Source: Trema orientale (taxonomy: Eukaryota > Streptophyta > Magnoliopsida > Rosales > Cannabaceae). Taken from it: a DNA stretch of 64,000 nt. The position numbers were made by a program, and so were the translations under genes. A model generated the notes under the pieces. The model was not told the origin of the DNA, ran no database searches, and was given only the letters and a program-made list of their open reading frames with translations. Location of the stretch: the NCBI GenBank assembly GCA_002914845.1, contig JXTC01000124.1:268743-332742 (forward strand). Direction: 5' to 3'. Below are positions 10,509 to 23,200 of this stretch, piece after piece (the stretch's first letter is position 1; each line of letters starts with the position of its first letter).

Positions 10509-13500
10509 CTACATACCAACTCTCTCTTTTATGACAGCAGCATAATCAGCTCCACCACTTTTTTGTGCATAAGTGGATATGTCAAGATACATGCTATTTG
10601 AAGGCTGAATTCCAGCATCGTCCATCCATTGTAGTACCTGCAAAAAAAGTTTGTTCGACTCTCTGAATTTCAGTATTTGTAGGCGCAAAAGTAAGATGGT
10701 GCAACAAAAAGTAACTTTGAGAATACTAAACAGACAATTATTTTGGATTATTTTCAGTGTGCATGACAGGGAAAAGGTTTATGTTAATATTTTCTTTCTC
10801 TATCTTTACTTCCTTCTAATACCATCTTAATTATACATGCAATTTCGAGAGCTGACCAAAGTGAGCGGGGCCCGCTTCCCAACACAGTGCCTCAACCAAC
10901 TGTTGCATTAGGGTAGATCTATTTAAGAATTTCCTATGACCGTGAAGGTTCTCTTTAGCAGTTATTGCAGAACCGTAGTGTCATTTGCAGGTACTTGGAC
11001 ACTACATATGCAATCAAGATTCAAGAATACCCTGTTTAACACACTTTTCTGCCTATATGTTTTTCTAAAGAAGAAAAAAGAAATGTATAGATACAGGATA
11101 ATTTTGACTGACACGTTACCTCAATATACTTTCTCCAGTTTCCAGCAGACAAAAGATTTTTCAACAAAATTGAATAGGTATTGATATTGATTTCAGCGCC
11201 AGATGCTACTATCTTGTAGAACAGCTGCATACGTGGAAAGACAGAAGAAAAGAATAAGGAGAAGACTACAAATAATATAGGGATATTAATTCTGCCATGG
11301 TAGTCTAGCTTTACTATCTGAGTGCCTGGTAAACAAAGATTTTCTATTCAGCTTAAGGTGCTCAAGATCGTGTTTGTTCAAAAGGTTGGTGAATTTGTAA
11401 GTCTCCAAATACCTTCATCATAGTTTCAATCTTCCCACTTCTTCCAAGGAAATGGAGGAGCTGATTTATAACGCCACTAGAGACTACCGGGAGCGAGGGC
11501 TCCATCAACTTAATCAGGTCGATTGTTGTCCTCCAGTCTCGTAAGCTGTAGCCAAAATTCAATGGTCAGTATTGTAAATGAACTAATAACAAAAAGCATC
11601 TAAAGTATCATGCACTGAGAGCACATTGAATTTTTCAAGAAATTGAATTTGGGCCCTTTAAAGTAACGTGTAGCCAACCCAGGTAAAAAGAAGTAAAACT
11701 TACAGGCTACAGGCAGATACAATTTCAAAGAAAATGGAATCGTTGAAAGGAATTTCCTTTTCTCTCATGTCTTCAGCGATATTTAGAACTTTGGATGATT
11801 GGCCTCCTTTATTAAGAGCTCTCATCACAGCTGAATATGCTACAGAGTCTGGTTCGATACCATTTGTTTCCATTTCTTGAAATAGTGTACAAGCCTTCTC
11901 CCAATTTTCTGGTATAGATTCAACAAGTATGTTTCAAATTAATTCTTGATGAATTAATGCAATCATGTTAAGTACTTTAACAATAACATTTCTTACCTGC
12001 AGCAATATAGGCATGCAGCATAGCAGTGTACATAACCACATCAGAACAACATCCATCCGCCTTCATCAAGTTGAACACAGATTCCGCTTCTGTAAGTTGG
12101 CCCTGAGTTAATGTAAGAAGAATAAGATTATGAGACCGCTCAGATTATGAGAGTCTATTTAGAGGCAACTATAGTCATAATACTTGCCTGTTTGCTGTAG
12201 GCACATATTGCAGATGAACAGACCTCTTTAGACAAAGGGATTTTTAAATCCATCATTTCATTAAAAAAACCAAGTGCCTCACTGTATTGTGACATCCTAC
12301 AACAACCACTTATCAATTGAGTGTAAGTAACAGAATCTGGTTTAACTTTTTTCTTCCTCATAGATCTATACAAATTTATAGCTTTTTTATTTTCCCCTAT
12401 ATTCATATAGCTTCCAATAGCTGAATTATACGCAATTGTGTTCATTTTGATGCCTCGGAGCTTAGCTGCTGAAAGCACAGCATCAATGTTCACCTTTTGA
12501 CCACATCGTCCACAGGCAGCCAAAAGTGTGCATATTGACACAATGTTCGGCTGAACTCCATTTCGCTCTGCCTCACGCAGCACTTCAACAGCTTGAGCTA
12601 ACAAACCACTAGATCCATAGGCATCAATCAGCGCATTGTAGCTCACAAGATTTGGCGTACATCTGTTTTTCTTCATCATGACAAATACTTCCCCCGCCTT
12701 TCGAGGTTGCTTCGATTTTCCATAAGCATTGAGTAATGATGTATAAGACACAACATCAGGGCAAAAACCAGTTTTCTTAATCTCATTAAAGACTGACAAT
12801 GCCTCTTTATCCATACCATGCGAAGCATATGCTCCTAACAATGCATTATATGACACAATGTTTGGTTTCAATCCTTCTGCAAGCATTGTATCAAACACAG
12901 CCCTACAATTTTCAATCTGGCCACACACAGAATACATATGAATGACGCTGGTGAATGTTACAATGTCAGGGCGACATTCAGCTCTCCTATCTCTCATGGA
13001 ATTGAATATTTCAACTGCTTTCCCATACTGTCCAAGCTTTATCAAGCAATGTATCACAATATTGAGGGTGGTTGTGTCAGGACGGATATTTGTCCCCTTC
13101 ATAAGTTCAAAATAAGACAACGCTTTTGAATACTGAGCCCCAGTTTTGTAGGCGGATAGAACAATATTGTGTGTCACAAGATCTGGACCAACTCCATTAT
13201 CTGTCATTTGCTTGCAAACTTTAAGAGCTTCTCTCCAATTTCCACTAGACCCGCAAGCATTTATTAAGTTGTTATACGTGGACCGACTAGGAGGGATCTG
13301 CAACCATAAGATAAATATTATGAAGCTCTATTGCTGAAGTGATAATCAATTTTCAAAAGCTAAGTTGCAGAACAACAAATAAGGAGATTAGCGGGGGGGA
13401 AAAAAATTCAAAAGAACTGGAACAATTACACTGGTCATGGACAGTAAATTCACAGTTGATTAATAAAGACCAACAAAGCTGGCATGAAGCCTAGCAGATA

Positions 13501-15371
13501 TGCGTTTTTCGGCTATCTCGGATTTAAAGAACGAATCAGATGTTCCATTGTATTTAAAAAGACAGTTTCAGATCGAATTTATTAAATATGCATTACTACG
13601 AGAACATTAGTATAAACATCAAGCAGCTACAAGATTCTGAAGGCAAAACTCACAAGAAACATCTCACAATATTAACTAATATAAAGAGAAAATATATCTG
13701 ACCCTGAAACAGTACAAGGACTTAAGATCAACAAATGGCAAGTCCACAGATCTACCTGTGGTATTCAAGTGCACCCCCAACAACAACTTCGCCAATGAAA
13801 GTAGAAAATCAAAAGTTAAAAAGAACATTGCACACAACCGACAACAAATAACCATACTGGAAGAATCTAGAACTGAAAATGCTTGTGTCAAGAAGTGATG
13901 TTGCAAAAATTTATTGTCTAGCATTCAAGGAAAAAAGAAGGGTTGCTCACATCAAGTCAGACCACAAAATATTGATCAGGGAAGAAAAATACAAATACAC
14001 ACAGCTGTACGCAACATGTCTTCCATGATATTCATAGCCCAACGCCATTGACCTGCTCGACCATGTGCATTGATAAGAGCATTATAAGTCTCAGCATCAG
14101 GTTTACACCTAGTGGGAAAAGTGACCCCAAAAAGAAGTGTTATTAGTGACAGAAAAAGTGAAATAATAAACTAAATGATAATTTGTGTAGTGAAGTTACT
14201 CAAGCCTATATTATGTATATTTAAAGTCCCTAATGGGCAGACTCCTTATTTTCTAATTCACGAATGAGCATAGACTCTTATAATCAATAAATAAGGGGGA
14301 AGACTATAAAACTGTAGTGAGGGACCATGAACCAAAAAACATTGTCATAGCAACATTCTGACTTGTTAATATAACAACAAGAATTGAACTGTTACAGAAA
14401 ATGTAAGATTTCGATCAAGAATAACAAACACACCCGAACCTTTCATAATTGACCCAAAATTTAAATAAATAAAGAAAATGGTAGGTCTTTTCTTAAATTA
14501 CATATCAAACTTTCAGCTTCAAAAAAAGTTCCTTTATCGATATTAAAAAAACCAGGAAAAAGGTGCTTTAGCCAAAGTATATAGCCAGAGCAACTTTTAC
14601 AGTCCAATTTCTTTTATCAACTAAACTCAACACAGTAAACATTGAAAAACAGAGCCTGAAAATCGGACAAAATTCAAACTCAAATGCACATCAACAACCG
14701 AAAAAAAAAAAGTGTAAGCCAAAGCTTACCTCCACTCTTGCATCTCGAAAAACAAACCGCGAGCTTGATCGATGTGATTGTTCCTGGCGTATAACCTAAT
14801 CATCATATTGTAAATATCAGTCCGAGCACAGTAGTTCTTCTGAAGCTTCATCCACCTAAACACTTGCGTACAATGCTCAATCGAACCTCGCCTCGTCATC
14901 TCCTATATCAATCAATCAAACAAACCCCAAAACCCCAAATTCAAAATCCACACCTAAAAACCTAAAATTCACAACCAAAAAAAAAAAAAAAAATCTGAAA
15001 ATTACTTTAATCAGAAGAGGGAAATTCTTCCTGGCGAATCGCCCGATCCAGCGATTCAAGACGCCATCGATGTCGTCCCAACGGCGGAGCTCCGAGACCT
15101 GGTCGACGACCTCCGACAAGGCCCAGTCCTTCTGGAACCGTTCGCGTTGAACTCGCAAACGGTACCGTTTCGGAATGTCATCCTTTCGGAAGCCGCTGAG
15201 GCGAGTGGAGACCTCGTGCTTGCCCTGGTCGTAGTCGACCGAGACCCGCTTCGTCTCCTGGAAGGCCGACTCGTTCCCGGAGTTCTTGCATCGGATTGAG
15301 ATTCCGGTTCGAACCGGCTCCGCCGAAGTGGTGAGCTTCAGAAGTGGTTGATGAGTTACCGTCGTCACCAT
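10509..15371 (-). CDS. EMB2654: Chloroplast P-type PPR protein, EMB2654 orthologue
   Basis: Pentatricopeptide repeat protein of 810 aa in this model, in nine exons: 15006-15371, 14730-14902, 14003-14108, 12188-13297, 11997-12102, 11704-11908, 11413-11545, 11120-11224 and 10509-10637. Residues 1-35 are Ser/Thr/Arg-rich with few acidic residues, like a chloroplast transit peptide. From about residue 130 onward come consecutive 35-residue P-type repeats (for example TYNNLINACGSSGNWREAL, with a following PDLVTHNIVLSAY), with no E or DYW extension. The match to Arabidopsis At2g41720, EMB2654, is strong. That protein is known to be essential in embryos and needed for trans-splicing of plastid rps12. 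The start is the ATG at 15371. Intron 4 uses a GC donor. The last residues are uncertain: reading through gives V-G-M-stop at 10509, but a gtatgt donor at 10516 could lead to another exon. Confidence 0.9.
12103..12187 (-). other. GC-AG intron in the PPR gene
   Basis: On the minus strand exon 4 ends CAG and the intron starts gcaagt; it ends ctcag before GGCCAA. Joining CAG to GGC gives S-K-Q-G-Q-L-T-E-A-E, which matches the family at this point. No GT donor nearby keeps the frame. CAG with gcaagt is close to the ideal consensus for the minor GC-AG class. Confidence 0.85.
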
Positions 15372-15379
15372 TAGAGTCG

Positions 15380-15430
<51 letters not shown>
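15372..15430 (-). promoter_or_regulatory. 5' leader of the PPR gene with a long GA/CT microsatellite
   Basis: An uninterrupted GA run (about 15389-15424 on the plus strand, CT on the coding strand) sits 18-53 bases upstream of the start codon. Translation upstream of the ATG would give a meaningless LSLSLS run, which supports starting at MVTTV. The tract is likely to vary in length between individuals. Confidence 0.6.
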
Positions 15431-15554
15431 AGTTTCGAAGGTTAGAGAAGCGGAAGTGGATAAACCCCTTTGGATGGGGTTTTTGGGCTTCTGTCCGACC
15501 GTTTCTTCTCCCTCTTTTTTTCTTTTTCTTTTTCATTTTTCTTATTTTTTCTTT

Positions 15555-15725
15555 GGGGATGGCTACGGTGGGGCGTCCTTACGTAAGGTCATGTCTTAAT
15601 TATCGTTGGATGAGAATCTGTGGGGAATAACGGGAATTTGTGGAGAATCTATTTATATACAGATTCCCATCCAACGGTGAATAGACAGGGTCCTACGTAG
15701 GGGCGCCCCTACTGTAGACGCGCCC
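15555..15725. mobile_element. Mutator-type foldback MITE, copy A
   Basis: It runs from GGGGATGGCTACGG to GACGCGCCC. The outer inverted repeats are GGCTAC.GT.GGGGCG against CGCCCCTACTGTAG. An inner inverted pair, cgttggatgagaatctg and cagattcccatccaacg, lets most of the element fold on itself. Flanks are tttttcttt (15546-15554) and tatttcttt (15726-15734), 8 of 9 matching. The G-rich ends and 9-bp duplication point to Mutator-like transposase mobilisation. It lies 184 bp upstream of the PPR start codon. Confidence 0.8.
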
Positions 15726-16450
15726 TATTTCTTTTCCCTCCTTTTTGTCATTTTCTTTTGGAGATTATTTTTTCTTTTTGAGAAATTTAGGTAGATGACC
15801 AAAATTTTAAATTTGATTAAGTAGATGTTCATTTTTAAAATTTTATAGCTAAATGTACAGGTAAATATATTTTTATACTCAGTAGATACACAGATTTACC
15901 AATTTTAGTTACTGTTCTGAAATGCACTGGGTATATAATTTTTTTATACTTGGTATATAAAATTTTACACTTGGTATATATGCATATATACCGGACATTT
16001 TGCTATAACTTTTGACAAAGGGACATTTACTGAAATTAAGCCCAAATATATTTCTATAAGCTCCCTTATTTTTTTGGCTATTTTTTGGGGAGATGAGCAG
16101 CAAGTGTGAGTGTAATTAAAAACAAAAAGTAAAAAAGAAAAAATTACAGTCCCACTTTCTTTTTATTTGAGGTTTTTAAGGAGCACTATGATTTTCATTT
16201 GATTTTAGAAAAAAAATGAGTTTTTAGTTATATTAAATAAAATTTTTGGATTATGAAACTGAATTAAATTAATATGTAAAATAAGTCAAATGATGTGGTT
16301 ATATAATCAAGTACCGAAGATTTTTCTTTTGCTAAAATTAAAAAAGTCGGGGTTTCTTTTTTCGCTAATAACCCGATTAACTATATACATGCTAAACCCC
16401 CTTTGATATATTTCAATTATATTACCCAGTTTATTTGGAAATTTATTTAA
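15726..16450. other. Intergenic spacer between two MITE copies
   Basis: No gene is supported. Positions 15783-15915 belong to a dispersed repeat whose inverted copy lies at about 33190-33318 (shared phrase aaatttgattaagta). The rest is AT-rich and includes repeated tggtatata phrases near 15930-15990. Confidence 0.55.
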
Positions 16451-16622
16451 GGAGATGGCTACGGTAGGGGCGTCCATACGTAGGGTCATGCCTTAATTAT
16501 CGTTGGATGGGAATCTGTGGGGAATAACGGGAATCTGTGGAGAATCTATTTATATACAGATTCCCATCCAACGGTGAATAGACAGGACCCTACGTAGGGG
16601 CGCCCCTACTGTAGACGCGCCC
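16451..16622. mobile_element. Mutator-type foldback MITE, copy B
   Basis: By eye it is about 95% identical to copy A and lies in the same orientation. It is flanked by a perfect 9-bp target-site duplication, tttatttaa (16442-16450 and 16623-16631). The element starts GGAGATGGCTACGG and ends GACGCGCCC. Because its duplication differs from that of copy A, the two copies inserted independently. No coding capacity. Confidence 0.87.
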
Positions 16623-16631
16623 TTTATTTAA

Positions 16632-17270
16632 AATTAAAAATAATATTAAATTTAATGACTTTAAAAATGCAGCCATACTCCCGATTCCACTTTCCACATC
16701 GAAAGACACAAATTTGAGACCACCAAGTTGACAGCAAATTCCCTGTATTTTTTTTGTATGCTCTCTCAGTAGATCACTTTACTGTTTCTGTGATTTAGAA
16801 TTACAAAATATTAATCACCAATTAATGTTAAGCTCATTTGTATTGTTTCTTTAACTGTACACAGGGAAAGCTGTGCCACAAAAATTACATTACAATACAG
16901 AAAACGCTCTGAAATATTAGCAAAGCAAAAATAAATCAAAATTTGCGCTCGGCAGTGTAGCGATTCCCATCCCAGTTACAATGTTAAAGCTCAACTGGAC
17001 CAAAGCCTTTTGCTCCATTTGGTGCCTCCAAGAAAATGGCGAAGTTTGACCGGTCGATTTAGTGAGATCTGCGACTCCTGCAGTCGTATTGAGACCAACA
17101 ATCAGCAACTTATCTAAATCCATGCCATGCAGTTCTTCAAAAAAGAGACTAGTGGGCAGAAAAGTGTCTTACTTGCTTTTGAGATCATAGAAGAACCGGG
17201 AATAACATACTGAATTAACCTCAATCGACAGAGAACATAATCACTTCGGCATAATGGATGATCCTATGCT
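16632..17270. other. Spacer and probable 3' UTR of the RRP12-like gene
   Basis: No domain-bearing reading frame was found. A minus-strand frame at 16917-17123 lies directly downstream of the RRP12-like stop codon, lacks any family signature and is best read as 3' UTR. I could not place a polyadenylation signal with confidence. Confidence 0.5.
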
Positions 17271-20200
17271 TTACACTTGTCTCCTATCTCCTCTCCTCCC
17301 AAACTTCTTGCGTTTGTTTAGCATGGAAGAAGGGCCTGGTTTTTTAAAAGCTCCTTCTTTCTTGCCCATGTTTATCTTTCTCTTTTGGCGACGTGGAGGT
17401 CCTTTATCAAATTTTCCATTATGCAACTTTCGACTTCTTTCAAAGTGACCTTTAACCGATTTCTCATTTGTGCCAGTGCTGTCGTTTATCTGTTTCTTTT
17501 CCATTCTCTTTCTGTGCTTCACTGGTTGAATTTTCCCAGGTTCTGTATCCAACTCATTGTGTTTCCTCTTCTCCTGCCTGAATAAGGGTATTTTTTTTCA
17601 GAAAATTCCGAGTTAAAGAGCAGACGTAGAAGAGAAGAAACATCAGAAGGAAAATTAGACGGTGTTAAGTTTCATAATGAAATTAGACCTCTTGGTAGAA
17701 CGCCGTGTTTCTTTGTCTGTGACGGGGTCGGCAGCATCTTTGGGATTTGCCTTGGTATGGCGATTCTGCACAGGTTTAGAACAACTTCAAAACATGCATA
17801 TAAATCTAGGTATTCATCAGACACGTAATTGAACACATTCAGAAATCTAGTTCACCTAATTGAATAGAGGCTGACATGAAGATCATATATTTAATTAGTA
17901 GTAGCATTTTATCTTGTTTGCGTTTGACTACTCTTTCATAAGACTTTCGCTACCCAACATGTTCAAAAAGTGAAATTGTTTGTCTTAAGTGTTTGAAAAC
18001 AAACAGTTTTTAACAAAATGATTGGAAAACCAGAGACTCCAAGAATAACAGGTACTTCGGATTTGTAATATCCACGAAAAGCGAAATAGGGGAGTGAGGT
18101 TGAAGTTACCTCCAGAACAGACTTGAGAAAACGCCTATATTTCTCTGGAGCAACGGACTCAACTGCAGAAAACCCACATTTCCGGATCATAATCTCCATT
18201 ATGACAGTAACCTGTAGACAGAGTGATAAGTTAGGTATGGATATGTCAATTTTCATCTAAAAGAGTTCCTGGTGTGGCAAAGAAAAAACTTGGTGCAGAG
18301 TTTGCATACCTTGGCTCTGAAATGGTTTCTTGAAACAGATGACCATGGTAGAACTTCTTTGAGAACATCAGGAAGAAGATGCTGCAAATCCCTAGCTTCT
18401 AAGCAAGATACTAACACTTTCACAAAGCCCAAAACAGCCTGTGAAATGCACAACAATCAACTCCTCAGAATTAGGAATGTCAGCAGAAAAACAGCTATCC
18501 TCATTTAAGTTAAAAATACTGACTTTTATAACTTCGACAGATTTTCCCTGCAGCAAACATAAAAGAGAGGGGATAAGATCAGGCATTGAACGGCAAATAT
18601 CTGCATCCTTGTATATCAGCACTGATAGCACAGACACAGCTCCACTCTTTATGTGAGGTGATGCACCAGAAAGATAGCCCATGACCTGAATTGGAAAGCA
18701 GCGAGTCAATACATGATGAAGCAGCAAAAGCCAGGGACACAACAACAGCCTAAGAGAACCATCTGAAGAAAGCTCATAATGAGACAAGAACAAGCACACA
18801 TTAACTTCCACTGTTTAAATAAAAACGTCTGGTCCTGAAAATGAAAATCTTATCAAATCTGAACTCACTGATGACACAAACCCGTGATGGATTGTAGGTG
18901 ATCAGGTTCAGTGGATTGCTTTGTCAGTTGGGTTGATAAACACCCCTAATTAACTCAAAAATCCAAAAACTCCCACACCCAAAGTTTGTTTAAAATCTTC
19001 CTAATATCTCTTTCTGAAATATTGTCAACACTATACCATCCATAAACGTAGCAACATAGACCACCACCTAAGGGCAGTTCAAGTCACTATGCTGCTTCAC
19101 CCTCAACAGATGAAGCAACACAAGCTAGACTACAAATTGAAAAACTGCAAGTATGAAAATAATTGACTAACCATGTTAATTAGTTTCTGGTAAGGCGCAT
19201 CTGAAGATTCACAAGTGAAAGATGATGTGTCTCTCAAGCTGGAACTTATCTCAAGTAGGACATCATATGCTGCTTTCCTTACTTCTTCTTCCTTGGCCTA
19301 CACATTATTAAAATATCCATATCTTGAATCACAAAACTGATTACTGATAGGGTAAGTCTCAACTAAAACAACAGATGATACAAAATGGACAATTTGTACG
19401 ATTACTGAGGGTGTCTCAACTAAATCATCAGATGGTACAAACTGGACAACTTATAACAATGAATAATACGTAACAGGAACATTCAAAGGGTGGTAAAACT
19501 GATATAACTGCAGATAAAGAACAGAGAAGTTGTAGAGTACACAACTTTAAATACACCTCTGACCTCCCACAACTCTACCTCTATAAAAGAAATTGCAAGC
19601 CTTTTTTTTTTTTCAAAAGAACAAATAGTAGGAAATGCCGAAAAATGGAAAAGAACATGAAGAATGCAACCAACAATTGTAGCCATAGAAATTAAAAAGT
19701 AAAAAAGAAAGAAGAGGTGGTCTCACTGGCTTAACCTAATTGATAACCACCCCCACTTTCAATGTTGAAGTTTAAGGTTCAAATCCCCAACCCCTAATTC
19801 CAAAAATAAAATAAATAAATAAGAAGAAACAGAAAATTAAGTTCATATTTTCCTACAAACCAAAAAATCAACAAATTCTTAAAACAGTTCTTACATCCTT
19901 TAATGTGAGTATGATCTCATTGACAATGACAAAAGCCTTCGCATTTTCTTCCTCTGAGTCTATCTGCAAGACAAGTTCAAAACATTAAAATAAACTTCAC
20001 TGGCATAAAAATTTTAGATAAAAGGTTGCATCTTCACGAAGATATGGTGGAGACGTAGAGATCTCTAAAGGACACAGTAACGTACCAAAAGTGTAAGACT
20101 AATTTGGAATACATCTAGATAAAGAAAAATAAGGGTAAGACAACACAAAGACATTTATGTCTTCATACGGACTCTAGATAATATTAAAGAACAAAGTTAA

Positions 20201-23200
20201 CTGAGATATTGGATAAAAAGCCACAATTAAAAGACCAGTAGTTTTAGTGCATGAGGAACAAATGCAATTGCTTTCGTGCAAGTTGCCAAATCCATGGATT
20301 TAGTCCACGAAGAACTCACTAAAAGCGTCATAGATTAGGCACATGACGAATAGATGCAATTGCTTTATGGAAATTGTCAACGTCCATGGATAACCCATGA
20401 AGGTTACGTATATAAACCATGTAGCCACTGTGTTACCGAAAATTCCTCCACTATCTCCTCCCCTCTTGTTTCTAAGCATAAAGCAAACTACCAAGTAACC
20501 ACTCCCCTGAACCCCTGCCCCATAATGTTGCTAAGTCTGTCAATATTACCAGAAATTCCTACACTATCATTTTTGACCACTAAGAGCATGTTTATTAATT
20601 CGTAATGGAGAGGAAAGAGAAAAGGAAAGGCTTTCCCTTTCATGCATTTATATACCAATTAACACACGAAAGAGAATCATAGTCTTCCCCACTTATTGTT
20701 TCTTATTCTCCTCCATTCCCTTTCCACTAAAAAAATTTCCAAATAGTTCAAAGGAAAAACACGGTCTTAACAAAAAATAAGACTTAGAGACAGAAGAAAC
20801 AGAGCCAAAGCTAGAATGAATAATGAGACTTCTCAATCCGAAACATGTATATGTAATAGACATATATATGTATATGTGTATACCTCTCGAGAACAAAAAG
20901 ACCACCTCCATATTAATTAAGAGTTTTGTAAAACCGATTATCTAATGTATAAATAAGATTCTCAGCGACAAAGAGAGCATGCCTGACCTTCAATATGTGA
21001 ACCATTAAAGGATGAAAACAAGCAAAGCGACTCCTTAGAGTAGCAATGTCAGTAGGAGATTTAGACCCTAGTAATAAATCAGTCAGTTCAATAAATCGGG
21101 AAGAACAAAACCAAGCATGTTCCTGCATATTCAAGTAATAGAGGACAGGAATCAATTCATTTGGTGGGAAAAAAAAGACAGAGAGAGAGAGAGAGGGAGA
21201 AATTAGGAATATAAATATGGACAGACCCGCTGAATTCTACTGAGAGTTTGATAGGCTTGACAATGACCAATCTCATCGGTGACCTAAATATCCAGTGTAC
21301 ACGCAAGATTTTAGCCTAAATATATCAATTACAGTAAGCGTAAAATCTTGAAATAAATCATTACACACAGCTATTGGATGTCAATATGATACCTGAAAAC
21401 TGCACTTAATAAAGTTATAGATTAGATCAATAAGATCCTCGTTGGCTCCTTCAACAAGACAAGATGCAAGCTCCAGAATAACACATCTGTATAACCCCAA
21501 AAAAAACACCAAGTCATCTGTAAGTTCCAGTTCTATGATTTGAAGCCTATTAAGCACCTGCTAAAATGGTGTTAATATTAGAAGAGAAAGTGGCTTTTAA
21601 ATACACAGAAAGGTACGTCGTTTACTTAGGTCTAACCCTCTGAATAATCTAATCTGATGATTTCATTTACAAACTACTCAATGATTGTTCTGCTAGGGAA
21701 CCCTAGAAACACCACCTTAGCGTAATTGACTTTCCTGAAATTCCTCTTGCAGTACCAGTATCAGTGTGTTTAAATTGTAATGAAAACTCAAAGAAAGGGA
21801 AAGCCAATAGTTCCCACTGAGTATTATTTTGAAAAGAAAAAGAAACACACACACATTTATATCTAGTCAATAAGAACAAATGCAAGAGAAGGATATTATG
21901 TTGTTAATAAAATATAGTCACTTATCATAATTAGAATATATCAAGCATATGTTTTTCCTAAGAATCCTTACAGCAATTTAATGAATCCTTATTGACTAGC
22001 TGCAGGCTGCATAGACCACTATAAAGTCACTAACATCATGTTGAAAGTTAACATGCATTTTCAAAAGACTCAACAAACTGGCAAATTTCACATCTGTAAC
22101 AGATAATCCAATTTTCAGTGTAGAACAAAAAACCTCCAGTTACCTTTGAGCATCTTTCTCCATAATACTTAGATTCCCTTGTTCTTTATTAACCAATGTG
22201 TGTGCGTTCTCTGGCTTTCCGAACTCACCCCTATCATCAATGAACTCAAACTGATCAAGCAAGGACATGAAAATCTTTTTGGTTACAGAAGGATCAGTAA
22301 TAGAAGCCAAGCATCCAATAGCATCCTGGAAACAAGAGGAGAGAATATTTTAATTGACTGACAATACATAGTGAGTTACCATATAAGAGTCATTGAAAAT
22401 GTGAGAATAAAGTTGTTACATCAAATTTGAGATTATATCTCAGACCATATGAAGGCCTAAAAGAATGGTTAAAAAGGGATTCAAAAAGCATATAAAGCTT
22501 CTTAAAGAATAAAGAGATAAGGGATTGAGAAGAAAGCGGACAGCCCTCCCAACTGAAAAGGAATATCAAATCAACTTACAAACTAGAATCACCCAAATAG
22601 CACAAAGAGGACACAAATAACAATAAAGTTATATAGAACATCAAAAATGTTTAAAAAACGATGGGTAGAGAACCTTAAAAAATGAGCGCTTCGTAGGAGG
22701 TGAATCAATAAACAAGTCTGCCAGAGCCCGAAGCAACTTATTGGAATATGATGCTAAAGCCTTCAAATTTTTTGTTGCAATCTTCTTTGAATAAGTTGGT
22801 CGACTGCTGAACTCTGAAACAGATTCTAATACCGCAGAAGGCTTTGACACACCAGCATCAGTTTTTTGGTTTAGTGTACTTTTGTTCTGATTTACAAGAA
22901 CCTTCAGAAGAAAAGAGGAAGAGGAGGGGGGGAACACAACAATGAGAGAAAGATATAATTAAAGTGATACACATAATCGAAAATGCATAAAATATAAATT
23001 TGAAAGAAAAAAAGAAATTAAATTCCAATATTCCGAAAAAGACGTTACCTGTAAGGAAACAGCAACATTTTCATGCATAAAAGAATCCTTCTTAAGAAAC
23101 TTAATTAAAACTTCTGCTAGAGGTCCAATATTTTGGCAGAAATCAGTTGGATACTGGCAAAAAGAAGGGAGCAATCCCCAAAGGTCATGAGCTCGAGACT

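Noticed and set aside
15372..15536. Upstream extension of the PPR protein
   Set aside because: It translates the GA/CT microsatellite and leader. The start at MVTTV fits the family and a transit peptide.
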